Source of the DNA: Ilex aquifolium
Taxonomy: Eukaryota > Streptophyta > Magnoliopsida > Aquifoliales > Aquifoliaceae
Length of the DNA: 64,000 bases
NCBI GenBank assembly: GCA_951799425.1
Contig: OX637402.1
Coordinates: 33,137,492-33,201,491, forward strand
Reading direction: 5' to 3'
Positions 51,093-62,122 of this stretch are shown here, piece by piece; position 1 is the stretch's first letter, and the number at the start of each line of letters is the position of its first letter. Under the pieces are notes generated by a model that had not been told where the DNA came from, ran no database searches, and was given only the letters and a program-made list of their open reading frames with translations. Position numbers and translations under genes: made by a program.

Positions 51093-54000
51093 TTAGGTGA
51101 AAGATTGAACCACTGATGAGGTGGTAACCAAACCAGAAAGAAGTCCAACAATGAGCGCACTGTTGTATGTGGTTGGTTCAGCTTGCATTGTATTGTTCCG
51201 CGAATTAATATACGTTTCATTTAGAAATGGTCCACCGACTAGTGCTCCAACCGCGACATTGGGATTAGGTTTAGTTGAGTTAAGCCACATAAAACCATCA
51301 CTGCAGCCTGTCGTTGCATCAGCTGGAATTGACGCTCCTCTATGGTGCACGTATTTTGGGTAGTTATTCCCATAACCCACAAGATAACTCATCTTCATAG
51401 GATTGTTACCCAAAACATAATCAGCCTGAAAAAGAAGTGGGGAAAAGAATTAAAGAGAGTACTAAGGTTAGGCGAGCAAATTGTATATCTGGATGGTTCT
51501 TTGATTGGGGTGCCTATGATCTGCACTTCTGATGAAGATAGAAGTACCTGTGACATGGCAAAATTCCGGAGATCTGATGGTCTATACGAATGTCCACTGC
51601 ATGATAGTTTGGCAGTTTGTGATGTAAGCATGTAATCACTGTAAAGAACAGCTAAAAATGCGGAAGCCACAGGATGCTGCAAAGTATTCCAATCACTGAC
51701 CCATATCAGACCACCTGTGTTAACAGACTGAAGGTGAGCAATGGAAATGCTAAATTTGTACCTTCATTTAATTTTTTACCAATAAGATTGATGCTAAGGA
51801 ATACACAACGGCTCCTAGAATAAGAGTTTAGTCATTCAAACTAGGAGAATATGCCAAGGAAAGTTAATCAATTTAGTCTAGGGCCTCTAGGCATGTTAGA
51901 CACTCAAATATAACTGGTATCTCAATGTTCATACCTCTCGCAAGGTTAAAGCTTCGCTGTATAAAATTCTTTAACTATTGTTGATGTCATGGGATAATGC
52001 AAAGTTTAAGGAGATTGCAATTGAGTTTTGATGGTCCACTTGTGTGTTGAGACTTTTTAGATACCATATCAGATATTCAGGTTGACTAAATCAGCCAATG
52101 GTAATATGGTATCAATTGAGACATTTCAAAAAATTTGAAAGCTTCTTAATCCAGAATAAGGTTTTTTTCTGTCATTCTATTAAATGCACGATAGCAATGG
52201 ATGACAAGTTTCATCAATTGAGGATACAGTTGACCGATATAAGGTAGGACTTAAAAAGGAGACTATTACACACACTAGAACATTTTCATTCATGAAATCA
52301 AAACATAACGGGTAGACATCATATAGAGTGCAAGTGAGTTTCAATGATGGCATAGGCAGGACCATCACCGAGACCTAAGCCCCGGCATACTATGATGATA
52401 AAGTCAAAGAATGTGGGAGCCTATCATATGACTCTCGGTGGTAACATCCCATGATAGGTCCACAACTCCGGTAGGAGTAACAATACTGTGCAGCATAGTG
52501 TATGTCTGAATGCATTTGCAAATAGATAAACATGCAACGGGAAATTACATTACTCAAACTGACAAGGGTTACAGGGACAGGGAGGAACAGAAAAGGAAAG
52601 CATATAAAGCATAAGCATCCAAGTTAAGAAGAGTCTGAAGGAAAGATTACTAGCAGTTCTGCTGGATGTGGCTGTTGGGGATTTTGGTAGGAGGCCACAC
52701 ATAACAGCCACAGCTGTTTTCCTGTAATTCCGGAGGCTATCTGAGTTTGAGGTGTCTTTTGAACCGAAGAAGGTTACTCTGGACAACAAAACCTGCACCG
52801 AACAAACATACTGATTAACCTAGTTCAGAAGTAGAGTTCACTTGCATGGTCATGAAGTAAATTAAAAAACTGAAAGTTATGGTCTCAAATATAAGCCACT
52901 CTATTGATCAAAAACCTCAAGGTAAGAGAAATTAACCTGTTGGCAATTATACTTTCGGATCATTAAGATGGAAAGCAAGCCAGTAGACCAACTTTCACTC
53001 TTAACGAGAAATCGAAAAGCACAGGTTTAATTTAAACATACGATTAAGAACTTGTGTGATATAAATAAAGAGGAGAGCACAACATCTCATTTCATTTGCT
53101 CATGAGGATTATTATATTCAAAATGAGAGTAGAGGCTTTACTAATACAAACGAGCGGTATGTTCTTTCTAATCAACTTATCTTTAAAACTTAAATCCACC
53201 ATATGCCTAGTAGTAATGACAGCTTCCAGCATCAATTGTTGAGGGAAGATTCATGACATAAATTCAAGGGCTCACAGATTGAAATTGCTTGTAGCCCCAT
53301 GATTGAAAACAAAAGACAATATATTATCTAATAAAAGGTAGCTGAATGAAAAATTGGAAGAAAATGAGCTCATGGACTAACACCAAGTATTATTAGAATA
53401 GTGCTCAAATCCAAATTGCAGGGAAGTAATTCATACCTGAGTTCCAGCTAGCTTGTTATCCCAACTGAACCAAGTTGGACTTCCCCAGTTAGCAAAGGCT
53501 TTTCCATTTTGCCCAGTCACATAATCAAGATACGATTGATCCCCTGATGCATAATAGAGCCAACTAGCTGCCCACAAGAGGTCATCTCCATAACCTGTAG
53601 AATTGTAATAATTCTGGACCTCGGGAATGCTGATACTGTATGATTCTCGATATTTGTCAGCAAAAGTAAACAATTGTTTAGCATGCTTAAGAAGCAAGCT
53701 TGAATATGCAGGGTCGGTAGATTTAAACACCAGGGATGCTGATGCCATAGCTGCAGCAGTTTCTGCTGCAACCTCAGTTCCTGGGGTAGAAGTGTTCACC
53801 TGTGTGAGAGGCCTTTCCTCAGCCATAATATCTTCGGGCCTCTCCCAACACTTATGGTCTATTTCAGGGTCACCTACCTGCCCAGATATTGGAATTGTGA
53901 AAAGAGACATTCTAAAGGACTTTCAATCACCATCAATTGCAACAATTTTATTTACCTATTTAGCAACGTAAAAAATTTCAAATGGGGGGTAGACTAGAGA

Positions 54001-55544
54001 GATCTGGATATACAATTCTCAGGTGTAAAATCTTCATACCAGAACTAGAAAATTGCTATATAACTTCCAAGAGAAAGACCATTCACGTTATATGTCCACT
54101 ATTTCACAGACTCTTCATATGCTTTTAACCCAAATTAAGCATAATAAAATTAAAATACTTGAACCTCATGCAAGCCTGACCCTGAAGGGGGTGCCAGAAG
54201 CTTCAAATTAGCTGTATATATTGGAATATATATAGGGGCAGAGTATAATAACATTATAAAGATCTACAAATATTAAAACCCTGTAAGAAGTTCTTAATTT
54301 TGCCCCCAAAACGCTAATAAAATAAAAATGTACTTGTTTGAAATTTTTTCCAGACTATTGGCACTTTTTACAGAAACACAAGCACAGGGAACAAACACAA
54401 AGCATTACTAAAAAAGAGACAAAACAATCAACTGGTGTCGAAGATTAGAGTAACCTGAATATAGAGCACATTGTCCGAAGGATGAGCATTGATAAGGTAG
54501 TCAGTGATCCACTTAAGCGAGTCTTGAGCAGGTTCCAACTGATTCACCACCTTCATTTGATCCCCATATTCAAGAATAGCCCATGACAGCACTGTGGCAG
54601 TAAAAGCCATTGGAAACCCAAACTTCATATGGTCCCCAGCATCATACATTCCTTTCGAGAGATCCAGGTTTGCTTTGCTTCCATCCTTAAGAGCTGAATC
54701 CCCTCTCCAAGGTATCTTATTATTTACCAACTTACCAGCTGCAACATTCGAAAGTACACGGTCAAAAGCCCACAAAGATCATTTGAAAACAACAGAACAA
54801 AGCTATTCAAACAAAAAAACCAAGCAGTAAAGTCCCAAATTGACGGAAATGATCACCACTAATTCCACTTGTTTCAACTCAAAATATCCCATTGATTGCG
54901 TTATATAAAACACATATGCTTGAAATTTTGAATAACCTGATAGAAGATAGAAATGACCGAGTATATTGTTGATGTTCCATAACTATCATGACGCAAGTTA
55001 CCTTCTGATCAAGATCTCAAGCTCTAAAATCATATCGAATAACGAATTTACACTTCGCACTATATAAGTAGACGCACAAGTAGTTCAGAATAAGATATTG
55101 GTAGTAAATTAGAAGTGTATGGAGTAAGTAAATGAGAAATTAAGCGTAAATTGCAATTAGTACTCCATATTATTAACAGATTAAACTAATGAAACCAAAT
55201 AAAAACTAAATTAAGTTCAGGAAACACACAAAGCTCCTAATGACTTGTAGATCTAAGAAGCAAACATATAAAACATTGTAGATCTTACTCAGGAAAACAA
55301 TATTGGATACAAAATACGGGAGAAACATACATTTCTGAACGTCGAAGAACTGCATTGCGAGTTTGAGAGCATCAGCGTATTTCTGGGTGATGGGACCGGG
55401 AGGACCCGGAACAGGGGCGGCTCCGGAGTCGGAATGGTGACCTTTCTTCTTAACAAGTAAGAAAATCGAAACAGCGACAGTCGCAGCAACTATCGCTACA
55501 AGTAACCATCCACACCACCCCTTCGACCTCTTACGCTCCTCCAT
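51093..55544 (-). CDS. GH9B7-like: Membrane-anchored GH9 endo-1,4-beta-glucanase (GH9B7/endoglucanase 10-like)
   Basis: Six exons read on the minus strand: 55544-55331, 54738-54455, 53877-53437, 52792-52651, 51714-51548 and 51425-51093. Phases close to give 526 residues. The N terminus MEERKRSKGWCGW followed by a hydrophobic LLVAIVAATVAVSIFLLV predicts a type II membrane anchor with the enzyme outside, as in this subgroup; a Pro/Gly-rich linker (PVPGPPGP) follows. The GH9 domain covers about residues 55-520: DAGDHMKFGFP (104-114), GTEVAAETAAAMASAS, TGYGDDLLWAASWLY, VHHRGASIPAD (442-452) and QAEPTTYNSAL (497-507) with the likely catalytic acid E499. These enzymes cut or remodel amorphous cellulose and related beta-1,4-glucans during wall assembly. 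At residue 490 the expected active-site Asp is Asn (YINSRNNT). The exact paralogue is an inference from recollected sequence similarity. Confidence 0.93.
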
Positions 55545-56300
55545 TTCAGAAACTAGGCAAAACAACTTCTCAGTCAAAGCTCAGATCCAACTCAATAGAA
55601 CAGTTAATCAACCAAAACTTTCAATTAAGCAGTGTTGATAAAGAAGCAGAATCTGTAGTTCTGCTTTGAGGTAAAATCTTAGGGTTTCTATACAAACAAT
55701 TTAGTACTTTTTTGAAAGGTTAGAGGACAATGTGTGTAAGAGATACTCTTCTGTCGTTGGTATTGGCTCTTGATAGAAGCTGAGCTTCGGTGAGAAATGG
55801 TCTTCACTGACAGCACAGAGCACCGACTATTGGAAGCTGTTTTCTTGACGTTTATGCGTTTGGATGGAATGACGAGAATACCATGTTTGTTAACCGGGAT
55901 ATTTGTGTAAAGGAAAATGCTAATTAAATTTAATTTAATTCGTTTAAAAAAAATTAATTTGGAATTTAATTAAATACATCCTTGCATTAAAGGTGATCTC
56001 TATAAAAAATTGAAATTTACAACTAATTCAATATTTACACTAAATTAATTCCGCATTTTAGATCTCATAACATTGATCGTAGGGTAAATATTCGGTAATA
56101 TCATGGACGATCGTCATGTTATTTGCCCATCCAATTAAAAGCTACCAAATGAATAAAATAAATTTATTTATTTATATTTTGTATGTGACACTGACGTTCC
56201 CTGCCCGTTAAACCAAAATTTCTAATAATACAAATTCATCTAAAATACCAAAATTTCTCATACATAAACCCCAAACAAATTTTATATATAAAATTTATGC

Positions 56301-56790
56301 CGATTAAAATTTATTTTTTTACACATTAAAATTCAAACCGATTAAAATTTATTTTTTTATATATCAAAATTCTAGTTGATTAAATTTTTTTTTTACATAT
56401 TAAAATTTAAGCAGATTAAAATTCGATTCAAGCTGATTAAATTTTATTTTTTTTCACATATGAAGCTTATTAAAATTTTATTTTTTACGTATTAAAATTC
56501 GAACTGATTTGAGTTTAACTTAAGCTGTTAGCGTCAATTAAAATTTAATTCGAGTCGATTGAAATTTATATATTTTTTTACTTATTAAAATTCATGTCAA
56601 TTAAAATTTGATTGAAGTTGATTTAAATTCACTTTTTACGTATTAAAATTTAAGTTGATTAAAATTTATATTTTTTTACGTATCAAAATTCAAGTCAATT
56701 AAAATTCGATGCGAGTTAATTAAAATTTGATTCTAGCTGATTAAAAATGAATTTTAATCGACCCAAATTTTAATACGTAAAAAAAATCAT
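56301..56790. repeat. AT-rich composite minisatellite
   Basis: About 490 bp built from two diverged units: a roughly 38-bp unit (GATTAAAATTTATTTTTTTA then CGTATTAAAATTCAAG) and a roughly 21-bp unit (GATTAAAATTCGATTCAAGC), in variable alternation. I count about eight long and four to five short units. At the right end (about 56750-56790) a unit occurs in inverted orientation (AATTTTAATACGTAAAAAAA). Confidence 0.75.
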
Positions 56791-57627
56791 AAAATAGAGG
56801 GGTCTCATTAAAAATATGTCTATCTAGAGAGGTGTATATGAAGTTTTTCTTAAAATATATCACAAGCAATTTAGTAAAATTGTATTCTAGTTAAGATCTT
56901 TAATCTGATAGGAGATGTTAGTAAATATTTAAAAAATATAAAAGGTGTCCTTGAAGATATGATAATTTTTACAAAAAAAATGTCAAAAAACTTATCAAAT
57001 TAATATGAATCAACAAGTCTCATTAATTTTTGATAAAATTCATTAATCAACCATGTAGTTTAATATTTTAACCCTTTTGATTATTTATTTTTTTTGTTAA
57101 GCACATGTTATTTTTCAGTAATTATTATATTGTATAGATGGGTTGTTATTAAAAAAAATTGTTAATTTTCAATCAAATAATAATAATGATCTAGAATCAA
57201 TTTTATATTAAATATTTTCTCCAATATTTTTGGCCTTGAGCTTACGACTCGCCACTTGAGGCGAGATTTGTGCGGGAAGGAACGAATCTTGACAGTGACG
57301 GAGTAATGTTGAGTACTTTGCAAGTGTCATTCATATTTGATTGCTTTGTTGGTAAAGTGAGACAGATGGTGTAACCGGCCACCGGCGTGCCCTGGAGTGA
57401 TTGTGATTAATCATCTGTCGGTGGGAGAGCGGCGGGGTGGGGGAAAGAGAAAGAAACAAATGCTAAAGATATTCGACTAAATTTAATTATTTCCAATGTA
57501 TGCCGTTTAAGTTAAGAACCTTTGAACTTTCTAATTTGAGTCTGTCATTGTGCATCTAATTCAATTAATTTTGTAATGGAAATAATGTCTTTCATGTGAT
57601 TACTACTTTTTTTTTTAAATCAAAAAA

Positions 57628-57799
57628 GAGAAATATTATGTAACTCAAATTTGCAACCTAAATTTATATCTCAAATGAAGGGAGAGCATTAAATGAGTGG
57701 GTTTCATTAACTTTTTTAAATGGGACCCACTAATCCAATGGTCCCCCTTCATTTGAGATGCAAATTTAAGTTATAAATTTGAATTACATAGCATTGCTC
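57628..57799. mobile_element. MITE, 172 bp, perfect 9-bp target-site duplication
   Basis: Flanks ATCAAAAAA at 57619-57627 and 57800-57808 are identical. The left arm (GAGAAATATTATGTAACTCA) and the inverse of the right arm (GAGCAATGCTATGTAATTCA) are inverted repeats that continue for about 55 bp, through ATCTCAAATGAAGGG. A second copy lies nested in the SINE at 1166-1312. The 9-bp duplication suggests a Mutator-like MITE. Confidence 0.75.
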
Positions 57800-57849
57800 A
57801 TCAAAAAAATCATAAAATATTACAGTTACTTATACTCAACGTCTTTATG

Positions 57850-58159
57850 TGTGTTTGGTAAGGTGAATAGAAAGAATAAAAAAAGAGAATTATTAGTGAT
57901 AGAAATGGGAAGAATTGTTGGTTCTTTTTTTATCATTTGATACGAGAGATAGAGAGTAGAAATAATTGATTTTTTTGTGATTACTGTGAATAGAAAAAGT
58001 GAAAAAAATATAAATACATATTTTTATCATTGTATTTATGTATGAATTAATGTGTATATAATATATAATCGATGAATAAGATATACGTATATTTTAATAG
58101 ACACTATGGTAAATAACATACATTTTTCATCCTTATCATTTTTTTTTCTTACCAAACAT
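57850..58159. mobile_element. MITE, about 310 bp, GTTTGGTAAG ends
   Basis: Perfect 10-bp inverted repeats GTTTGGTAAG (57852-57861) and CTTACCAAAC (58148-58157). The interior contains ATAAATACATATTTTTATCA, TTGTATTT and AATAAGATA, the same order as in the element at 60279-60862, so they are one family. A hAT-like MITE is the likeliest class, as GTTTGGTA ends are common there. The target-site duplication is not clear. Confidence 0.6.
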
Positions 58160-58269
58160 AATATTTAAGATGCATCAAAGTTTTTATCTTTACATTTTTT
58201 CATCGAACTATACAAAACATAAGTGTCTATCATGTCTCTCTGAATTGCTTTTAGGAAATCCTTTCTGAT

Positions 58270-59270
58270 GATGAATAAATCGGTCTTCGTGCAAGATCAA
58301 CAGTTAAGAATATCAAGAGACACAATTAATGAGCAATAGATAGGCAATCAATGGCAAAACAATAAATATAAAGTCAACACGAAGATTTATAGTGGTTCGG
58401 TCCGGGTGACCTACTCCACTCTCGGGAACGGCTGCGGTGGCCGGAGATCTTTATTGATGAGTAACCGTGAGAATATACACCGGAGTATTACAGTGTTTGG
58501 GGAAGAGAGAGAGAGAGCAATGTGTGTAGGAAGGTGTAGTGTGTGTAGGGATCTCAAATTGTAGAGGTCTCAAGGTCCTTGGACATGCCCTCTATGTGGA
58601 GATGGCTTACATTATATAGGTATGGTGAGGCGGTGAGTTGAGGCGGTCACCACTATTTTGGTAAGTATAATTAAGGTAGGACTCTACCACTTTGGTAAGT
58701 ATAGTTATAGTAGGATTTGATCTTCGTGCTTATCCCGATATTTTCTCCCTCGTGTCCCTATTCCGTCGAAGGAGGACTCTGAGCTGGGTTGAATTTGATC
58801 CTAAGCTTGGACTTGAGTCAGGGTGCAAAGAGAAGAGGGCGAAGGAGAGGCAGAGGACCATCACCTGGGCGGCGCCCCTTGGTGTCCCCCTTGGGCGGCA
58901 CCCTCTTGGGTGACCCCTTGGGCGGCGCCCCCTTGGGGTGTTCTCTTGGCTCCTCTTTGATGACTTAGGCTCCTCCTTAGACTCTTCATTGATCTTTGAT
59001 GACTTTGGTTACGTGGGCCTCTCTTGGCTCCTTTGGGCTGGTCCCTTCTTGGTGTTAGCTTGGGCCTCATTAATTTATCGGGCTTGACACTGTTAATTTC
59101 GGGCTCATCACTTTCAAACCCAACTTTAAGGATTTGTACATGGGATTCAAAGAGACCATATTTAATCTTATGTTTGGTAAGTGGCTTAAATACGTATGAG
59201 ACCTACAGATTGATTACAAGTATCACCAAATTTTTGACATATAATTGACTATAATTACTCATTGGTCAAT
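58270..59270 (-). mobile_element. Solo or truncated LTR remnant, probably Copia-type (fossil)
   Basis: Read on the minus strand the order of signals fits a plant LTR: a TATA-type CTATATAATG near 58610, then a polyadenylation-type AATAAAGATC near 58450, then GGTCACCCGGACCGAACCAC and TATAAATCTTCGTGTTGAC, typical of the distal LTR. A GC-rich tandem (58868-58940) lies in the upstream half. No internal coding region or partner LTR is present in the window, so this is a solo or truncated copy; ends are approximate. Age not determinable here. Confidence 0.5.
58868..58940. repeat. GC-rich tandem repeat GGGCGGC(G/A)CCC(C/T)TTGG
   Basis: Three to four imperfect units built on GGGCGGCGCCCCTTGG and GGTGACCCCTT. 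It stands out as the most GC-rich block in an otherwise AT-rich spacer and contains GGCGCC palindromes. It sits inside the inverted LTR remnant. Confidence 0.7.
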
Positions 59271-59449
59271 TCAACTCATACTCACGTATGTCTAATTACA
59301 CATTTTGTTTACTATGAATTTCCTATGTTTTGCATCGGTAAGGTCATCTGACTCCATGAGCTCAAAAAAATTAAATCCTAAAAGTCACACCAAGAAATCA
59401 TCATCGTAATTGCCACAAGTGACCCTACCAAAACTAAGAAAACACCACC

Positions 59450-59770
59450 GCTACCACTATCCACCACCACCATCATCCCTTCCCACCCCCCACGCTGCAC
59501 CGTTGCCTCTACCCCACCAATAAAAATGGTTAACCCTCCTTCAACCACTAGCCTCCCCACCCACGCCACCATGTTGCCTCAAACACAACCGTGTTACTGA
59601 TATAATCCACCCCAACAAAAACCAAGAAACCACTACAAAGCTACATAACCAGTGTTAGCCATTGCCTCCTCTCCCCCTCCAACATACCACACTGTCGCCC
59701 CTACCCCACCAATAAATACGGTGAAACATCCCTGAACCATCAGCCCCACCCCGCCTCTAACAAAAATTGA
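59450..59770. repeat. Two-copy C/A-rich duplication
   Basis: Two segments about 190 bp apart share CC(T)CTACCCCACCAATAAA, then GGTTAACCCTCCTTCAACCA versus GGTGAAACATCCCTGAACCA, then AGCC(C/T)C(A/C)CC. The surrounding sequence is built of ACCACC-type words. No gene is attached. Confidence 0.55.
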
Positions 59771-60278
59771 AAAACCAGAAATCAAAATAAGGAGAAATGA
59801 AGAGTCCCTTACCCCCCCTCCCCCCAAGATATGGGGCTGATGAAGAAGATAATAACTACCGAGGGCTTTACATAGTCGCACATTGGACCTTAAGGTCATT
59901 TTTCTTATTGTCAATTGAGTTGAGTTGTGAAAAGAATCTACTACACAAATTCATCCCTAGCCACTCATTTCCGTCCAAGCCAAATGAGAGGTGACTTTTC
60001 ATCTCTTTCCTAGAGATTCGTCGATTGGGTCAGAGACTGGTTGGGGGATGGGATCTGATTTGGGTAGATATGAGAGTTAATTAGGGATCAAATTTAATTC
60101 GAGTTAAAAAAATTTTGTCCAAGCTCAGCTCAAGTATTAACTGAAAATTTTGAATTGTGTTAAAACTAAATTTAGGTTAACCCACCCAAATTGCACTTTT
60201 ACTTTCCGTACCACCCTCTCCCCATACCTTCCATTCTTCTATCTCATCTTTTCTTTTCTTTTTTTTTCTACGAACTCT

Positions 60279-60659
60279 AATGCTCCGTTTGGTAGGAAGG
60301 ATGAAAAATAGGAAGGATACTCTTTCTATTCTTCAAGGAAGGAAAATAGGAATAATACACTTTCCTTTATTTGTGTTTGGTTAGATGGATGAAAAATAAA
60401 AATGACTAATTTTTTTTTTTTTTGTGCTGGCTAAGATTAGGGGTGACAATCGAGTCGTGTCGTGTCAGATTCTTATTGAGTAATTACGGTTTGTGTTGAA
60501 CATTAGTCAAACCTAACTCAACTCATTTAACTAATTGTGTCGTGTCAAGTTGCAGGTTGACCTGTTTATTTTTATTATTTATTTATTTTTTATTATTTAT
60601 TTTTTTTTTTAAAATATATATAAATACATATTTTATCATTGTATTTTTATATGAAATTA

Positions 60660-60690
<31 letters not shown>

Positions 60691-60862
60691 GATATATAGA
60701 CAAATAAGATACATCTCAACACAAATAATTAATTTTTCATCCACTTTCCTTCCGATTTTGGAGGGATTGATTTTGGTGAGTTGGAAAGAAAGTTAATCCA
60801 TCTACTTTTCCATCATTCCAATTTTTCATCCTTCTATTTTTTCATTTTACCAAACTGAGCAT
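60279..60862. mobile_element. MITE with nested insertion, same family as 57850-58159
   Basis: Left end ATGCTCCGTTTGGTAGGAAG and inverse right end ATGCTCAGTTTGGTAAAATG are inverted repeats. Both flanks carry AACTCT (60273-60278 and 60863-60868). The interior words ATAAATACATATTTTATCAT, TGTATTTTTATATG and ACAAATAAGATAC match the 57850 copy. About 170-190 bp (60410-60600) absent from the other copy begin after a T-run and contain AGGGGTGACAATCGAGTCGT and GTGTCGTGTCAAGTTG, a separate inserted repeat. An (AT)n run lies at 60659-60685. Confidence 0.6.
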
Positions 60863-61406
60863 AACTCTGCACCCATCTTTGATCGAATCCAACAATAAAT
60901 CCGACCTTATCTCTTTGCTGATCTCTCTCGCCAACATCAATGTTGTACCAAATTTTTGTCTTTCGGAGAAAAATATAGCCTTGACTTGTCCATGATTAAA
61001 AAACAATGCCCAACTTATTTCTACCAACACAATGATCATATCCTAAGAATCTCAAGGCACGTCTCCTATTTGTTAATGTAATGTGGGGTTTGAACTATGT
61101 ACACGAGTTACACATCTTATTTGTTCTACTTAATTGTAAATGATTAATGTTAGCCACTAATTTTAAATTCTCGATTTAGCCCGACTTAGTAATATCTTAA
61201 TTTTAAATGATTAAAGCTGAGCATACTCATACCATGTCACACCTTATTTGAATTTGATTTGCTTACAGAATGAGGTAACCAAATTAAATTCATTACAAAA
61301 ATTAAACAAATTAAAACAAACCCGACCCGAATTGTTGGATCATATAATCATAACTCGCCAAAATCAAATTACAAAATTGACCCCTATTAAAACGTATTAT
61401 TTATTT

Positions 61407-62041
61407 GGGAGAATTACATCTAGACCTCTTGAGGTTTGTCATTTAATTATTTAGATCCCTAGAGTTTGTCATTTAATCACTTAGATTCCTAACATTTGAA
61501 ATATTATACACAGACTCTTGAAGTTTATATGTGCTTATCAATTAGACCCCTATTGTAAATATATCAGTTAGTAAATTAGACTTAAACCCCTTGAAGTTTG
61601 TAAATATATAATACTTAGACCCCCTGAATTTTTTTTTTTTTAATTTTATTTCAATAAATGATATAATAGAACATGAATTTTAGTTGTAAAATTTAAAATA
61701 TTTTTTTTTTGGGAGGGGGGACTTGAACCCTTAACCTCAAGAAAGCAAAGTCTTCACAAAGCAAAGAGTACCATTAGACCAAAGGTCCATTGCTTAAAAT
61801 ATTTGATATTCTATATTTGATTAGAATATTTTTGGTCTAAATATAATATTTTAAACTTAAGGGATCTAAGTATTATATACCTACAAACTTTAAAGGGATC
61901 TAAGTGTAATTTATTAACTAATATATTTATAGAAATGGTGTAAGTGTTACGTACATACAATTTTAAGGGTTTGTGTATAATATTTTAAATATTAGAGGTA
62001 TGAGTTATTAAGTGACAAACCTCTCTAAGTGTAATTCTCCC
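61407..62041. mobile_element. MITE, 635 bp, perfect 9-bp duplication, contains a SINE
   Basis: Flanks TATTTATTT at 61398-61406 and 62042-62050 are identical. The left end GGGAGAATTACATCTAGACC and the inverse right end GGGAGAATTACACTTAGAGA are inverted repeats. The arms contain diverged inverted runs of CCTTGAAGTTTGTAAATATA / TACCTACAAACTTTAAAGGG and repeated TTTAGATCCCT / AGGGATCTAAG words. The core is interrupted by a SINE (61704-61793). Mutator-like by duplication length. Its right end lies within a few bases of the probable first exon of the Myb-like gene. Confidence 0.75.
61704..61793 (-). mobile_element. Short tRNA-derived SINE, copy B, nested in a MITE
   Basis: A perfect 11-bp direct repeat TTAAAATATTT (61693-61703 and 61794-61804) flanks a 90-bp unit. 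Read on the minus strand it starts GCAATGGACCTTTGGTCTAA, continues TGGTACTC (box A: TGGTCTAATGGTACTC), reaches GGGTTCAAGTCCC (box B) and ends in CTCCC plus an A-run. It is thus hardly more than a tRNA body with a tail. It is the same family as copy A at 15409-15536. Confidence 0.75.
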
Positions 62042-62052
62042 TATTTATTTTG

Positions 62053-62122
62053 TTTAAATAGAACTTGGAGGAGGCCGCTCCGTCTCCGCTTCGCCTTCAG
62101 CGTCGGTGTTATCGATTTCCCG
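62053..62122 (+). other. Possible 5' untranslated exon of the Myb-like gene
   Basis: A GC-richer stretch (GAGGAGGCCGCTCCGTCTCC, GCTTCGCCTTCAGCGTCGGT) with a donor CCCG|GTGAATT at 62123 stands between AT-rich DNA and an intron-like region that reaches to 63580. This is consistent with a leader exon spliced to 63581. No transcript evidence. Confidence 0.35.

Larger units (their letters stand above)
55720..62050. other. Repeat-dense spacer upstream of the Myb-like gene
   Basis: No supported gene. Contents in order: an AT-rich composite minisatellite (56301-56790), a MITE (57628-57799), a second MITE family copy (57850-58159), an inverted LTR remnant (about 58270-59270), a C/A-rich duplicated segment (59450-59770), a MITE with a nested insert (60279-60862) and a MITE with a nested SINE (61407-62041). 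The promoter of the GH9 gene should lie near 55.6-56.0 kb. Confidence 0.6.

Noticed and set aside
61704-61793. A functional tRNA gene on the minus strand
   Set aside because: Boxes A and B are present, but the acceptor ends do not pair convincingly, and the A-tail plus 11-bp flanking duplication point to a retroposed SINE.
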